Source: Candidatus Limnocylindrales bacterium (GTDB lineage: Bacteria; Desulfobacterota; Binatia; UBA1149; CAITLU01). Taken from it: a stretch of DNA of 64,000 nucleotides. Location of the stretch: assembly GCA_035626395.1 (NCBI GenBank), contig DASPNR010000031.1, positions 310,001 through 374,000 on the forward strand, given 5' to 3'. This document shows positions 1 to 11,203 of this stretch, piece by piece. The notes under the pieces are model-generated. The model worked only from the letters and a program-made list of their open reading frames with translations, made no database searches and was not told where the DNA came from. Position 1 is the stretch's first letter, and each line of letters begins with the position of its first letter. Both the position numbers and the translations under genes were made by a program.

Positions 1-1
1 G

Positions 2-913
2 GAGCACGAGCAGCGCTTTCGCGAGCTGCTCGAGCGAGTCCGGCCCCGCTACGAGCAGCGCTTCGGCGTGCGATACGAGGTTGGCTTCTCGCATCAGAAG
101 CCATCCACCGACGCCATCGCCGTCGACCCGTCGGGCGCGCCGTTCCGCGATCGCAGCGGCAAGCTGCTGTTCCGTCCCGCCGGGCATGGAGCGCTGATCG
201 AGAATCTCGGCGAGGTGGACGCCGACATCCTGTTCATCAAGAACATCGACAACGTCACGGTCGATGCACTCAAGCCGCTGACGAGCCTGTGGAAGCGCGT
301 GCTCGCCGGCGTGCTGCTCGAGCTGCGCGACAAGCTCGCGCGCTGCGGCCGTGCCATCGAGACCGGCGATTCCGGCGCCGTCGACGCGGCGCTGGAGATG
401 CTCGAAAAGGAGCTGGGCGCGTACCCGCCGCAAGGAGCGAGCGCCGCGCAGCGGCGAGAGCTGGCGCTGGAGCGGCTCGGCCGGCCGCTGCGCGTCTGCG
501 GAATGCTGAGTTCCGATACCAATCCCGGTGGCGGGCCGTTCTGGGTCCGCGACGCGCACGGCAACGTCAGCGCGCAGATCGTCGAGGTCTCGCAGGTCGA
601 CCGCAACGACCCGGTTCAGCGCGCGCTGCTCGAGGGATCGAAGTACTTCAATCCGGTCGACGTGGTCTGCACGACGCGAAACTGGAAGGGCGAGCGCCTC
701 GATCTGGCCCGTTACGTCGACCACGAAGCCGTGTTCATCGCGGAGAAGTCGCAGGACGGGCGGCCGCTGCGTTCGCTCGAGCGCCCGGGCCTCTGGAACG
801 GGGCGATGGCGGGCTGGAACACCCTGTTCGTGGCCGTTCCGGCGCAGACCTTCCATCCGGTCAAGACGCTCAATGATCTTCTGCTTCCCGCGCACCAGGG
901 CCCCGGCGCCTGA
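2..913 (+). CDS. DUF4301 family protein, 5' end cut by window edge
   Basis: The reading frame is open from the first bases of the window, so the true start lies upstream and about 303 C-terminal codons are visible. The segment EQKPSTD-like (HQKPSTDAIAVD), the PAGHGALIENL stretch and DILFIKNIDNV match what I recall as the conserved core of DUF4301 proteins, which are usually around 500 residues. Function is unknown. Parts of the family resemble nucleotide- or sugar-handling enzymes, but no catalytic residue can be assigned here. The next gene is co-directional after about 130 bp. Family assignment is fairly secure; function is not. Confidence 0.75.
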   Translation, partial: EHEQRFRELLERVRPRYEQRFGVRYEVGFSHQKPSTDAIAVDPSGAPFRDRSGKLLFRPAGHGALIENLGEVDADILFIKNIDNVTVDALKPLTSLWKRVLAGVLLELRDKLARCGRAIETGDSGAVDAALEMLEKELGAYPPQGASAAQRRELALERLGRPLRVCGMLSSDTNPGGGPFWVRDAHGNVSAQIVEVSQVDRNDPVQRALLEGSKYFNPVDVVCTTRNWKGERLDLARYVDHEAVFIAEKSQDGRPLRSLERPGLWNGAMAGWNTLFVAVPAQTFHPVKTLNDLLLPAHQGPGA

Positions 914-1041
914 CACGCCGGCGGGTATTCGGCGGCATCGCGTGCGCGTCCATCGAAAGTTGGCATTTGTACGTTCACGCCGGATCGCACCACGATCGCA
1001 ATTGCTGGCGGCGCGAGCCGAAGTTATTTGACGTGGTTGCA

Positions 1042-2019
1042 ATGCCTGCCAACAAGCTCTGGATCCCTCTCTCATTCGTCGTTGGCCTGCTGATCGGCGG
1101 CGTCGGCAGCCACTGGAGCGGCGGCGACCCGGGCTGCAACGATTACCTCTACATCAATCCTGATCATGCCTGCGGCGCCCCGCCCGTCATCCGCAAGACG
1201 TCCTATGCGGAGCTGACCGCGCGCGTGCAGGACATCATCGCCAAGGACCAGGCTGCCGGCGGCCTCCACGTTGCCACCGTCTACTTCCGCGACCTGCGCG
1301 GCGGCCCGGTATGGGGCATCAACGAAAGCATCAACTTCGCGCCGGCCAGTCTGCTCAAGCTTCCACTCGTGATGGCACTGTTCTCACTCAACGAGACCAT
1401 GCCCGGCCTGCTGGATACCGAGATCGAGTTTCGCAGGGCACGTCTCGACCAGTTCGAGAAGCTGAAGCAGAGCGACGTGCCGGCGGTCAAGCTGGAGGAA
1501 GGCAAGCGCTACACGGTCGCCGAATTCGCCCGCAACGCCATCGTGTTCTCCGACAACCTCTCCTACTACACGCTGGTCGATTACCTCAGCAACGTGGTTC
1601 CCGACGGGCGCGCCCACATTCTGCGTACCTTCCAGGAGCTGGGCGTCATCAATCCGCGCAACATCAACGAAGAGGTCGTCACGGCACGCGTGTACGCGGC
1701 GCTGTTCCGGCTCCTCTACAACGTCTCCTACCTCGACGCCGACGCCTCCGACCTGCTGCTCGGCTGGCTGGCCGAGTCGTACTTCGGGGCGGGGCTGGTG
1801 GCGGGTCTGCCGAAAGGTACGGTGGTCGCCAACAAGTTCGGCGAGCGCACCATGCCCGACGGCTCCCAACATCTGCATGACTGCGGCGTCATCTATTTCC
1901 CGGACAACCCCTACCTGCTGTGCGTCATGACCAAGGGCCGCGATCAGCAGGAGCTGGGCCGGCTCATCGCGACGATCTCGCGCATGGTGTGGGAGGAACT
2001 GGAGTCGCGCCGTCGATGA
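1042..2019 (+). CDS. Membrane-anchored serine hydrolase, beta-lactamase/PBP-like fold
   Basis: About 325 residues. I chose the ATG at 1042 because it places a hydrophobic anchor at residues 7-21. An in-frame GTG at 967 would add an implausible leader. The periplasmic part has the SxxK motif of the serine beta-lactamase/transpeptidase superfamily (PASLLKLP, Ser103/Lys106) and an SDN motif (residues 170-172). In the KTG position it has KFG (265-267). I do not see the Glu-containing omega-loop motif of class A beta-lactamases, so a peptidoglycan-related hydrolase or carboxypeptidase seems likelier than a resistance enzyme. The substrate is unknown. Confidence 0.75.
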   Translation: MPANKLWIPLSFVVGLLIGGVGSHWSGGDPGCNDYLYINPDHACGAPPVIRKTSYAELTARVQDIIAKDQAAGGLHVATVYFRDLRGGPVWGINESINFAPASLLKLPLVMALFSLNETMPGLLDTEIEFRRARLDQFEKLKQSDVPAVKLEEGKRYTVAEFARNAIVFSDNLSYYTLVDYLSNVVPDGRAHILRTFQELGVINPRNINEEVVTARVYAALFRLLYNVSYLDADASDLLLGWLAESYFGAGLVAGLPKGTVVANKFGERTMPDGSQHLHDCGVIYFPDNPYLLCVMTKGRDQQELGRLIATISRMVWEELESRRR

Positions 2020-2065
2020 CGCGGCAGCTGCAGTGCTGCGCGCACTTGCGCGCGGCCGCGGCGAC

Positions 2066-4927
2066 TCAGGTCCGCCGCGTTCGTGCGAGGAAATCGTCGA
2101 TGGCCGCTTCGAGGTCTTCCAGGCGTACGAGCCGATAGCGGGAGCCGATCGGCAGCGCATCGACGATGCGGCGGAAATAGGGCTTGTCCGCCCGCGGCTC
2201 CACGATGACGATCATGCCCCGATCCGTGGGCGTGCGGATCAGGCGTCCCATCATCTGCTTGAGGCGCAGCAGCATGCGCGGGATCTGGTAGTCGCCGAAG
2301 ACGCGGCTGCCGCGGCCGATGAGCAGCTCGGCGCGTCGCTGCAGCAGCGGGTCGCCGGGAACGTCGAACGGCAGCTTCTCGATGACCACGGCCTGGCAGG
2401 CGTCGCCGGGAATGTCGATGCCCTGCCAGAAGCTGCGCGCGCCGAGCAGCACGGAGGACGGGTTGTCCATGAAGCTTCGCACCAGCTCGTGCGGATCGCT
2501 GTTGCCGGCAGCGGGCATCATGACGTTGATGCCCGAGGCGGCGAGCGTGTTGCTGGCCAGATCCGCCACGCGAATCATGCGGTCGCGGCTCGTGAAGAGT
2601 CCCAGCGTGCGCCCGCCGAGCTTGCGCGCGATGACGGTGGTGGCGCGGACCATCCGGTCCACGAGCGCCGACTGGTCGGTGGCGTCGGCGATGAACAAGA
2701 CCTCGAGGTTGTTCTCGTAGTCGAAGGGGCTGGGCACCGGCGGCGCCACGCGGTAGCGCTGGCCGGCGTTCTTGCGCAGGCACAGCTCGCGGAGAGCCCC
2801 GTCGCTCTCGTCGCCCACTGCCAGCGTGGCGCTGGTGGCGAACAGGGTGTCGGCGCGTTCGAGCACGCTCTCGCGGAAGTCGTCGCCGGGTAGCACCGGC
2901 GTGGCCACGAAACGCCACGCGACGGCATTGGCGCGCGCCAGTCCGCGCAGCCGGAAGACGTACAGATCCGATTTCGGATAGGGCAGGGCGCGATCCAGCA
3001 CGGCCGAGGACTCTTCGAGCACCTCGCGCAGGCGCGCGCCGGCGCTGTCGGCGTCATCCTTGCCGGCGCCGAAGCGGCCCGCGAGCCAGCGCAGCTCACG
3101 CGCGAGGTCGAGAGCGGCATCGATCACTTCCTTCCATTCGGGGCCCGGTCCATCGGCCGGGATCAGCAGCTCGTCGCGGCCGAACTGGAACTGCGGCTCG
3201 CCGCCCTCGCCGCGTGCCAGACGCCGCGCGTTCTCTCCGACGGCGGAGACGAGCGCCAGCGCGCGTTGCGCCCGGTATGTGCTCTCGTCGTCGTCGGCCA
3301 GCGGCTGGCCGCCGCGCAGCCCCAGGATCTCCTCGAGCCGGTGTGCCAGCTCGATGCCCTCGGCGCTGCGTGCGTACGCGCTGTCGGCCTTGTCGACCAG
3401 CTCGTGCACCTCGTCCAGGATCAGGTGCCGCAGCGGCGGGTAGTCGGGCGGCCAGCGCAGCAGCAGGTCGTGATTGACGACGGCGATCTCGGCAGCCTCG
3501 AGGCGGTGGCGCGCCGACCGGAACACGCAGTGACCGCCGGTGGTCTCGCACGTCTGCCGGCGGCACTCGTCGGCGTCGGCGCTGGTGATTTCGCGGGCGA
3601 AGCGCTCGAACATCGGATTGAGCTGGTAGAGCACCGTCGGTACGCGATCGATCTCGCCGTGCGTGGCGCTGGTCGAGAATGCGGCGATGAGCGCGGTGGC
3701 GAACGCTTCGTTGGGGTCGCCGGCAGGCCCGTGACGCTGGCGTGACTCCAGGAAGCGGTCCAGTCGCCGCAGGCACACGTAGTTGGCGCGGCCCTTCATC
3801 ACCGTGAAGCGAAGGTCGCCGTGGCCGAGCAGGCGCGAAGCCGTGGGAATGTCTTTTTCGAGGAGCTGCGTCTGCAGCAGCTTGCTCGATGTGGATATCA
3901 CCACTTGCCGCCCGCTGTGGCGGGCGAAGGGAATGGCGACGGCCAGATACGCGAGCGTCTTGCCGATGCCGGTTCCCGCCTCGCCGACGGTGATGGTGGC
4001 GTGGCTGTCGGCGGCAAAGCAGTCGAAGACGTGGCGGGCGAACTCGAGCTGTCCGGGACGCAGCTCGTACTCGGGCAGCACCCGTCGCGCCTGCCCGAGG
4101 TCGGAGAGGCGTGCAGCGATGGCCTCCCAGGAAAACGGCACCGGCTCGAGCACGATGTCGTTGAACGGAGGTGAAGGAACAGCGATGTCGGCACGCTCGG
4201 CGACGGTGAAGCCGATGATGCGCTCGAGGCGGTCCCGCCATGGCGACGTCGGATGGAAGTGGACCAGCGCCGCGACCGCATTGGCCGCCGCGGGAGCCCC
4301 CGCGCGCGATTCGTGGATCAGCCCGATGACGACCCGCATCATGTCGAGCGCATCGTCGAGCGCGCGATGCCGCTCACCGCGCCCGAGCTTGTCGCGGCAG
4401 AACGTATCGAGCTTCATGTTGGGGCTGTCGGGATAGACGAGCGCGAGCAGCTCGACCGTGTCGAGAAAGCGGTGCTGGTGAAATCGCGGATTTACGGCGA
4501 GGCTCAGCCAGGTCTTCTCGAATGACGCATTGTGTGCAACCACTGGCGCGTTACCGATGAATCGATCGAGAGCGGCGGCCACTTCGGTGCACGGCGGTGC
4601 CCCGTTCACATCTTCTTGCGAAATTCCTGTGAGCCTCTTGATGAAAGGAGTAAGGTCGTGCGTCGTATGCACCAGCGAGTTGAACACCCGGGCGTGTCGC
4701 TGGCCAGGCTCGATCAGGATCGCTCCGGCCTCAATCAGCTCGTCGGTGGCGGGATCAAGGCCTGTAGCCTCGAAATCCAGGAAACACAGGGCCCCCTGAC
4801 TGGCGACGGCTTCGACGAGACCGGGGTCCAGCCCCAGGCTGGCCACATCGACGGTGAACTCGAATCGGGAACTCGGTTGGAGCGGCAGGTCTTCTTGAAG
4901 GGCCGCCAAGCCTGCGACGCTTCGCAC
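2066..4927 (-). CDS. DinG-type ATP-dependent helicase with N-terminal DnaQ-like exonuclease
   Basis: 953 residues in two modules. Residues about 45-210 form a DEDDh 3'-5' exonuclease: DFEATGLD at 51-58, the HNASFE motif near 133 and HRALDDAL near 190. The rest is an XPD/DinG superfamily 2 helicase. It has Walker A GEAGTGIGKT near 318, the DEAH-box variant DEVHEL near 502 and motif VI QMMGRLIR near 895. Four cysteines between motifs I and II (YVC, then DECRRQTC and HCVF) are placed to bind the 4Fe-4S cluster of this family. This exonuclease-helicase fusion is common in bacteria and probably acts in DNA repair or R-loop removal. It is convergent with the serine hydrolase gene; about 240 bp separate its start from the next plus-strand gene. 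Confidence 0.9.
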   Translation of the reverse strand: MRSVAGLAALQEDLPLQPSSRFEFTVDVASLGLDPGLVEAVASQGALCFLDFEATGLDPATDELIEAGAILIEPGQRHARVFNSLVHTTHDLTPFIKRLTGISQEDVNGAPPCTEVAAALDRFIGNAPVVAHNASFEKTWLSLAVNPRFHQHRFLDTVELLALVYPDSPNMKLDTFCRDKLGRGERHRALDDALDMMRVVIGLIHESRAGAPAAANAVAALVHFHPTSPWRDRLERIIGFTVAERADIAVPSPPFNDIVLEPVPFSWEAIAARLSDLGQARRVLPEYELRPGQLEFARHVFDCFAADSHATITVGEAGTGIGKTLAYLAVAIPFARHSGRQVVISTSSKLLQTQLLEKDIPTASRLLGHGDLRFTVMKGRANYVCLRRLDRFLESRQRHGPAGDPNEAFATALIAAFSTSATHGEIDRVPTVLYQLNPMFERFAREITSADADECRRQTCETTGGHCVFRSARHRLEAAEIAVVNHDLLLRWPPDYPPLRHLILDEVHELVDKADSAYARSAEGIELAHRLEEILGLRGGQPLADDDESTYRAQRALALVSAVGENARRLARGEGGEPQFQFGRDELLIPADGPGPEWKEVIDAALDLARELRWLAGRFGAGKDDADSAGARLREVLEESSAVLDRALPYPKSDLYVFRLRGLARANAVAWRFVATPVLPGDDFRESVLERADTLFATSATLAVGDESDGALRELCLRKNAGQRYRVAPPVPSPFDYENNLEVLFIADATDQSALVDRMVRATTVIARKLGGRTLGLFTSRDRMIRVADLASNTLAASGINVMMPAAGNSDPHELVRSFMDNPSSVLLGARSFWQGIDIPGDACQAVVIEKLPFDVPGDPLLQRRAELLIGRGSRVFGDYQIPRMLLRLKQMMGRLIRTPTDRGMIVIVEPRADKPYFRRIVDALPIGSRYRLVRLEDLEAAIDDFLARTRRT

Positions 4928-5170
4928 GAGCCTTAGCTACATGACTCGGCACCCGGAGGCCACCCCGAAGCTCCGGATGCGAGACGGAAAAACGAACGCT
5001 CATTTCATGAGCACCTGACGGTTGGTTGTGCACATTGGGTGCGAACGAACGAGGACGACCACGCGCAGACCACGCGGCATCGCTGTCTTCGCACCGCGAG
5101 GAAACATGGCGCGGCACTTGCTGGATCGGCAGCAGGGGCCACGGCCCGGTCCAACGACCGAGAGAGTAGG

Positions 5171-5437
5171 ATGACGATGATGAACTATGTGTCGGCAACC
5201 CCCTCCTTCCGCGCACGGCTCGAGCCGGCTGCGGATGCAGCAGGCACGATCTTCGTCGCGGGCGCCTTCGACGGCTACGCCCTCGATATGCTCAAGGAAT
5301 CCGCCAGCAGCGGCGTCGGGGCGGTGCGCATCTTCGTCGATGGTGTCGAGAGAGCCACGGCCGAAGAGCAGCTATCCACGCACCTCGGCGATCTGATCCG
5401 CCGGGGCGTCAAGGTCTACATCAGCTCGAGCGTCTGA
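5171..5437 (+). CDS. Small hypothetical protein (88 aa)
   Basis: I do not recognise this protein. I chose the ATG at 5171, which follows a purine-rich stretch (agagagtagg). An ATG at 5180 is also possible. The product is soluble-looking, without a signal peptide or membrane segment. It has an alternating strand/helix pattern in its C-terminal half (VRIFVDGVERA, then GVKVYISSSV), faintly like a small alpha/beta regulatory domain such as STAS, but the match is weak. Its last 17 bases overlap the 3' end of thiE on the other strand. About 240 bp upstream separates it from the divergent helicase gene. Confidence 0.6.
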   Translation: MTMMNYVSATPSFRARLEPAADAAGTIFVAGAFDGYALDMLKESASSGVGAVRIFVDGVERATAEEQLSTHLGDLIRRGVKVYISSSV

Positions 5438-6101
5438 GGGCGATCGAACAGCGCCAAAGGGCGGCGGTCAGCTCCTGCGCCGCGGCCGTGACGTCGGCGG
5501 CGTCCCAGATGGCGCCGATGACCGCGATCGCATCCGCGCCGGCGGCCGCGACCGTCTGGATGTCGTGCGCGCGGATCCCGCCGATCGCGACCAGCGCCGG
5601 CCGCTGCGCGCGGCTGCGGAGCACGGCCGCCGCACGCTCGAGCGTGCCGGTGCCCAACGGCGCGCCGTAGGGCCGCTTGCTCGGCGTATCGAAGATGGGT
5701 CCGAGCTGGACGTAATCGAGCTCGCCCGGCGCTTTCTCCACTTCTTCGACCGAATGCATCGACTGTCCGAGCAGACACGCCGCCGACAGGCGGCGCCGCA
5801 CGACGGCCGGATGGAACCCGCCGCCTGGCAGATGCAGGCCGGCCGCGCCGGTCGCCAACGCGACATCCAAGCGATCGTTGACGGTGACGGTGAGGGAGCT
5901 TTCCTTCACCAGACGTGCGGCGGCGTCGTAGAGAGCATGCGCCGGCAGGCTGCGCCCGTCGCTTTGCCGGGCGCGAAGCTGGATCCAGCGAACGCCACCG
6001 GCCGCGGCGGCCAGGCACCGCGCGACGATCTCCTGGCTGTCGCCGGCGTCGCCGGTCACCAGCATCAGCGGCGGCGAAGGCAGCGGCCTCGGCGATGGCA
6101 T
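5421..6101 (-). CDS. thiE: Thiamine-phosphate synthase
   Basis: ThiE condenses the hydroxymethylpyrimidine pyrophosphate and thiazole phosphate halves of thiamine. The protein is about 226 residues from the ATG at 6101; a longer frame would read back into thiG. A TIM barrel is indicated by WIQLRARQ near the N-terminus (the QLR substrate motif), TVNDRLDVA, GLHLPGG and YVQLGPIFDTPSKRPYGAPLG-type signatures, ending in a GADAIAVIGAIW phosphate-binding loop. It lies 25 bp downstream of thiG. The TenI branch of the same fold is an alternative, but co-location with thiS-thiG and the intact signature favour ThiE. Confidence 0.88.
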   Translation of the reverse strand: MPSPRPLPSPPLMLVTGDAGDSQEIVARCLAAAAGGVRWIQLRARQSDGRSLPAHALYDAAARLVKESSLTVTVNDRLDVALATGAAGLHLPGGGFHPAVVRRRLSAACLLGQSMHSVEEVEKAPGELDYVQLGPIFDTPSKRPYGAPLGTGTLERAAAVLRSRAQRPALVAIGGIRAHDIQTVAAAGADAIAVIGAIWDAADVTAAAQELTAALWRCSIALRRSS

Positions 6102-6126
6102 GGCCTCCCGCTCCAGCCGGCGCCCT

Positions 6127-6903
6127 CTAGCCGATGAGGTCGGTGATCGGCGAAGAAGCGCTCGCGTGCAGCCGCTTGGCGATGCGCCCGGCAAGATAGG
6201 AGGCGCGGCCGGCGCGGACGCCGAGCTTCATCGCCTCCGCCATCAGCAGCGGGTCCTTGGCTCCGGCAATGGCCGTGTTCATGAGCACGGCATCGCAACC
6301 GAGCTCGAGCGCCTGCGCGGCGTCCGAGGCCGCACCGACGCCTGCGTCGACGATGACGGGCACCGAGCTCTGCTCGACGATGATGCGGATGTTGTAGGGA
6401 TTGCGGATGCCCAGGCCCGATCCGATCGGTGCCGCCAGCGGCATGACGGCTTTGCAGCCGATGTCCTCGAGCCGCTTGCACGCAACCGGATCGTCGGTGA
6501 CGTAGGGCAGCACGTCGAAGCCCTCCGCCACGAGCTGGCGCGCCGCCTCGATGGTGGCCGGGACGTCCGGAAACAATGTCTTCTCGTCGCCGATCACCTC
6601 GAGCTTGACCAGCTTGCCGACGCCGGCTTCGCGCGCCAGACGGCAGGTGCGAACCGCGTCGTCGGCGGTGTAGCAGCCGGCGGTGTTGGGAAGGATCGTC
6701 AGCTTCTTCAGGTCCAGGTAGTCGAGCAGATTCTGCTTGCTCGGGTCTGTGATGTTCACGCGGCGCACGGCCACGGTGACGATCTCGGCGCCCGAGGCAT
6801 CGACCGCCCGGCGCGTCTGCTCGAAGTCGGCGTACTTGCCCGTGCCGACGATGAGCCGGGAGCGATATCGAACCCCGGCGAGCTCGAAGAAATCGTCGTC
6901 CAA
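6127..6903 (-). CDS. thiG: Thiazole synthase
   Basis: ThiG assembles the thiazole phosphate ring from deoxyxylulose phosphate, dehydroglycine and ThiS-thiocarboxylate. I place the start at a TTG at 6903, preceded by GGAGG about five bases upstream and only 1 bp after the thiS stop. This gives 258 residues, the normal family length. Signatures seen are [21 protein letters not shown], the Schiff-base lysine region [37 protein letters not shown] and [15 protein letters not shown]. It belongs to the minus-strand unit thiS-thiG-thiE. The frame stays open far upstream, but that extension is antisense to alr and is not coding. Confidence 0.93.
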   Translation of the reverse strand: MDDDFFELAGVRYRSRLIVGTGKYADFEQTRRAVDASGAEIVTVAVRRVNITDPSKQNLLDYLDLKKLTILPNTAGCYTADDAVRTCRLAREAGVGKLVKLEVIGDEKTLFPDVPATIEAARQLVAEGFDVLPYVTDDPVACKRLEDIGCKAVMPLAAPIGSGLGIRNPYNIRIIVEQSSVPVIVDAGVGAASDAAQALELGCDAVLMNTAIAGAKDPLLMAEAMKLGVRAGRASYLAGRIAKRLHASASSPITDLIG

Positions 6904-6904
6904 C

Positions 6905-7105
6905 TCAGCCTCCGCCGACGAAGTGCACGATCTCGACGACATCGCCGGCACGCAGCTGCGTGGTCGGCCAGGCCTCCGCAGTGACGACGTCGCGATTGAG
7001 CTCGACGGCGACGCGGCGGCCGCCGAGACCCAGGCGAGCGACCAGCTCGGCGATGGTGACGCCGTTTTCGACGTCGCTGTCTTCGCCGTTGATTTGCACG
7101 CGCAT
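6905..7105 (-). CDS. thiS: Sulfur carrier protein ThiS
   Basis: A 66-residue ubiquitin-like protein starting [15 protein letters not shown] and ending in the diagnostic Gly-Gly tail (HFVGGG). The tail is adenylated and thiocarboxylated to donate sulfur to the thiazole ring. [11 protein letters not shown] and [10 protein letters not shown] match the family. Its stop lies 1 bp before the TTG start of thiG, so the two are probably translationally coupled. It is divergent from alr with only about 62 bp between the starts, leaving no room for a typical TPP riboswitch on the thi transcript. I see no ThiF or ThiH/ThiO gene in the window. Confidence 0.9.
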   Translation of the reverse strand: MRVQINGEDSDVENGVTIAELVARLGLGGRRVAVELNRDVVTAEAWPTTQLRAGDVVEIVHFVGGG

Positions 7106-7167
7106 GGCGCGGGATAGCGAGGCAGTGGCGGTTTTACAACCTGCAGGTGCCTTGCTATCTGGCCGCA

Positions 7168-8295
7168 ATGGCCGCACGAGCGGCTCCCTCCAGTCTCCCC
7201 GTCGCACGCATCGATCGCAGCGCGCTCATCCGCAACTTCGGCGAGGTGCGCCGCCTCGTCGGCCCCGGCGTCCGCGTGCTCGCGATGATCAAGTCCGACG
7301 CGTACGGTCACGGAGCCAGGGGCTGCGCCGACGCACTGCTTGGTGCCGGCTGCCGCGCGTTTGGCGTGGTCACCGTCGCCGAGGCTGCCGAACTGGCGCC
7401 GCACGTTCACGCCATCGCCCCCGATGCGCGCGTCGTGATCTTCGGGGGCATCCTTGCGCAGGACGCGCGCATGGCCGTGGAGGCCGGCGCCGAGGTGGCC
7501 ACACAGGAGATCGCGGTGGTGCAGGCGCTCGGCGCGGCGGCCGCTGCGGTGGGCCGCGAGGCCGCCGTGCACATCAAGATCGATACCGGGATGCACCGCC
7601 TCGGCATCGCTCCGGGCGATGCCGTCTCCTTCGCCGCGGCGGCGGCCAAGGTCCGCGGCGTGCGTCTGACGGCCATATGCTCGCATTTCGCGCAGGCGGA
7701 GTCCGTCACCGGCGAGGTCACCTTCGGGCAGCTCGAGCACCTGCTGGCTGCCGATCAGGCGCTGCAGGCGGCCGGGTTTTCGCTGGAGCGGCACATGGCC
7801 AACAGCGCCGCCATCCTGACCCGCAAGGAAGCACACCTGGACATGGTGCGGCCCGGGATCATGCTCTACGGTATCCATCCCGACCCGTGCCTGCGCGACC
7901 GCGCCTCGCTGACGCCGGTGATGACGCTGGAGGCGGCGGTCGTGCGCGTGGCCTGGATCGCGGCCGGCGAAGGCATCAGCTACGGCCACACCTATCGCAC
8001 CAGCAGCGATACGAAGGTGGCGACGGTGCGGTGCGGCTACGCCGACGGCTATCCGCGCCACCTGAGCAATCGCGGCATGGTGATGGTGGCGGGAACGGTT
8101 GCGCCGGTGATCGGCCGGGTTTGCATGGACCATACGATGGTGGACGTCACCGCCATCGACGACGTCGCGGTCGGCGACCGCGTGGTGATGTGGGGACATT
8201 CACCGAGCGTCGAGGAGATGGCCGAGCGCGCCGGAACGATCGGCTATGAGCTGGTGGCGCGCCTCGGCAAGCGCGTCGAGCGGATCTTCGAATAG
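7168..8295 (+). CDS. alr: Alanine racemase
   Basis: PLP-dependent racemase making D-alanine for peptidoglycan. The N-terminal TIM barrel carries the PLP lysine in [10 protein letters not shown], about 40 residues from the ATG at 7168. The catalytic tyrosine of the partner strand lies in the SYGHTYRT segment. [26 protein letters not shown] and [18 protein letters not shown] motifs complete the signature. The length of about 375 residues is typical. An upstream GTG at 7147 is possible but adds nothing conserved. It is the first gene of a plus-strand run; purH starts 18 bp after its stop. Confidence 0.95.
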   Translation: MAARAAPSSLPVARIDRSALIRNFGEVRRLVGPGVRVLAMIKSDAYGHGARGCADALLGAGCRAFGVVTVAEAAELAPHVHAIAPDARVVIFGGILAQDARMAVEAGAEVATQEIAVVQALGAAAAAVGREAAVHIKIDTGMHRLGIAPGDAVSFAAAAAKVRGVRLTAICSHFAQAESVTGEVTFGQLEHLLAADQALQAAGFSLERHMANSAAILTRKEAHLDMVRPGIMLYGIHPDPCLRDRASLTPVMTLEAAVVRVAWIAAGEGISYGHTYRTSSDTKVATVRCGYADGYPRHLSNRGMVMVAGTVAPVIGRVCMDHTMVDVTAIDDVAVGDRVVMWGHSPSVEEMAERAGTIGYELVARLGKRVERIFE

Positions 8296-8313
8296 ACGGA
8301 ACCGCAGCGGGGA

Positions 8314-9885
<1,572 letters not shown>

Positions 9886-9895
9886 GACGGCGGCG

Positions 9896-11203
9896 ATGAA
9901 AGTTCTCGTAGTCGGAAGCGGAGGGCGCGAGCACGCGCTGGCATGGAAGCTGGCGAGCGATCGCGCCGCCACCAAGGTTTTCGTCGCGCCGGGCTCGGAG
10001 GCCATGGCGGAGGTGGCCGAGCGTGTTTCCATCGAGGCGCTCGACATCCGCGGCCTGGCCGACTTCGCCCAGCGCGAGGGCATCGGCCTGACGGTGGTCG
10101 GTCCGGAGGCCCCGCTGGCGGCCGGAATCGTCGACGAGTTCCGCGCGCGCGGCCTGCGCATCTTCGGCCCCGACAGCGAGGGCGCGCGCCTGGAAGCTTC
10201 GAAGGCGTTCGCCAAGCGCCTGCTGACGAAAGCGGGCATACCCACCGCCGCCTACGCCGAGTTCGACGCGAGCCAGCTCCACGAGGCGCAGCGATTCGCG
10301 CGCGAGCTCGGCTTCCCCGTCGTCGTCAAGGCCGACGGCCTGGCGGCCGGCAAGGGCGTCGTGATCTGCGCCAGCGAGAAGGAGAGCGACGACGCCATCG
10401 CCGACATGCTGGTGGCAGGCAGTTTTGGCGAGGCGGGGCGCCGCGTCGTGGTCGAGGAGTTCATGGAGGGCGAGGAAGCGTCCTTCATGGCGATCACCGA
10501 TGGGCGCACGGCGCTGCCGCTGGTGACCTCGCAGGATCACAAGACGGTTTTGGACGGCGACCGCGGTCCCAACACGGGCGGCATGGGAGCCTATTCGCCT
10601 GCGCCGGTGATCACGCCGGCGATGCACGAGCTCATCATGGCCACCGTCATCGAGCCGACCGTCACGGCGCTGCGCGAAGCCGGCATCGACTACCGCGGCG
10701 TGCTCTACGCCGGAATCATGGTGACGCCGCGCGGCCCCAGGGTGCTCGAGTACAACGTCCGATTCGGAGACCCCGAATGCCAGGCGATCCTGATGCGGCT
10801 GCGCTCGAGCCTGGTCGAGCTGCTGCTGGCAGCCATCGATGGACGGCTCGATCGTATCGAGCTGCAATGGGAGCCTGGAACCTCGGCGTGCATCGTCATG
10901 GCGGCCGAGGGCTATCCTGGCAAGGTCCGCGCAGGCGACGCCATCGAGGGAATCGAGAATGCACGACGCGTTCCGGCGGTGCAGGTCTTTCACGCCGGCA
11001 CGCGCTGCGACAGCCAGGGCCGCTTCGTCACGGCGGGAGGCCGCGTTTTGGGCGTGTGCGCAACGGGCGCGACGGCGGTCGAGGCCACCGCGCGCGCATA
11101 CGAAGCGGCGGGCAAAATCCACTGGACGGGTGCGCACTATCGGCGAGACATCGCCTGGCGCGCGCTGGCGCGCGAACGACAGCAGAACAAAGGAGCATCA
11201 TGA
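9896..11203 (+). CDS. purD: Phosphoribosylamine-glycine ligase (GAR synthetase)
   Basis: ATP-grasp ligase for the second step of purine synthesis, 435 residues. It starts [19 protein letters not shown]. The ATP-grasp core is visible as [31 protein letters not shown] and [26 protein letters not shown] segments, and the metal-binding end as [15 protein letters not shown]. Its TGA overlaps the ATG of purE (ATGA), showing translational coupling. The full purine pathway is not here; only purH, purD and purE cluster. Confidence 0.96.
   Translation: MKVLVVGSGGREHALAWKLASDRAATKVFVAPGSEAMAEVAERVSIEALDIRGLADFAQREGIGLTVVGPEAPLAAGIVDEFRARGLRIFGPDSEGARLEASKAFAKRLLTKAGIPTAAYAEFDASQLHEAQRFARELGFPVVVKADGLAAGKGVVICASEKESDDAIADMLVAGSFGEAGRRVVVEEFMEGEEASFMAITDGRTALPLVTSQDHKTVLDGDRGPNTGGMGAYSPAPVITPAMHELIMATVIEPTVTALREAGIDYRGVLYAGIMVTPRGPRVLEYNVRFGDPECQAILMRLRSSLVELLLAAIDGRLDRIELQWEPGTSACIVMAAEGYPGKVRAGDAIEGIENARRVPAVQVFHAGTRCDSQGRFVTAGGRVLGVCATGATAVEATARAYEAAGKIHWTGAHYRRDIAWRALARERQQNKGAS

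Noticed and set aside
7106..7167. Space for a TPP riboswitch ahead of thiS
   Set aside because: Only about 62 bp lie between the divergent starts and none of the conserved TPP-box sequence is seen.
6904..8199. Upstream continuation of the thiG frame
   Set aside because: It is antisense to alr, has no thiG-like content, and thiS lies in between in another frame.
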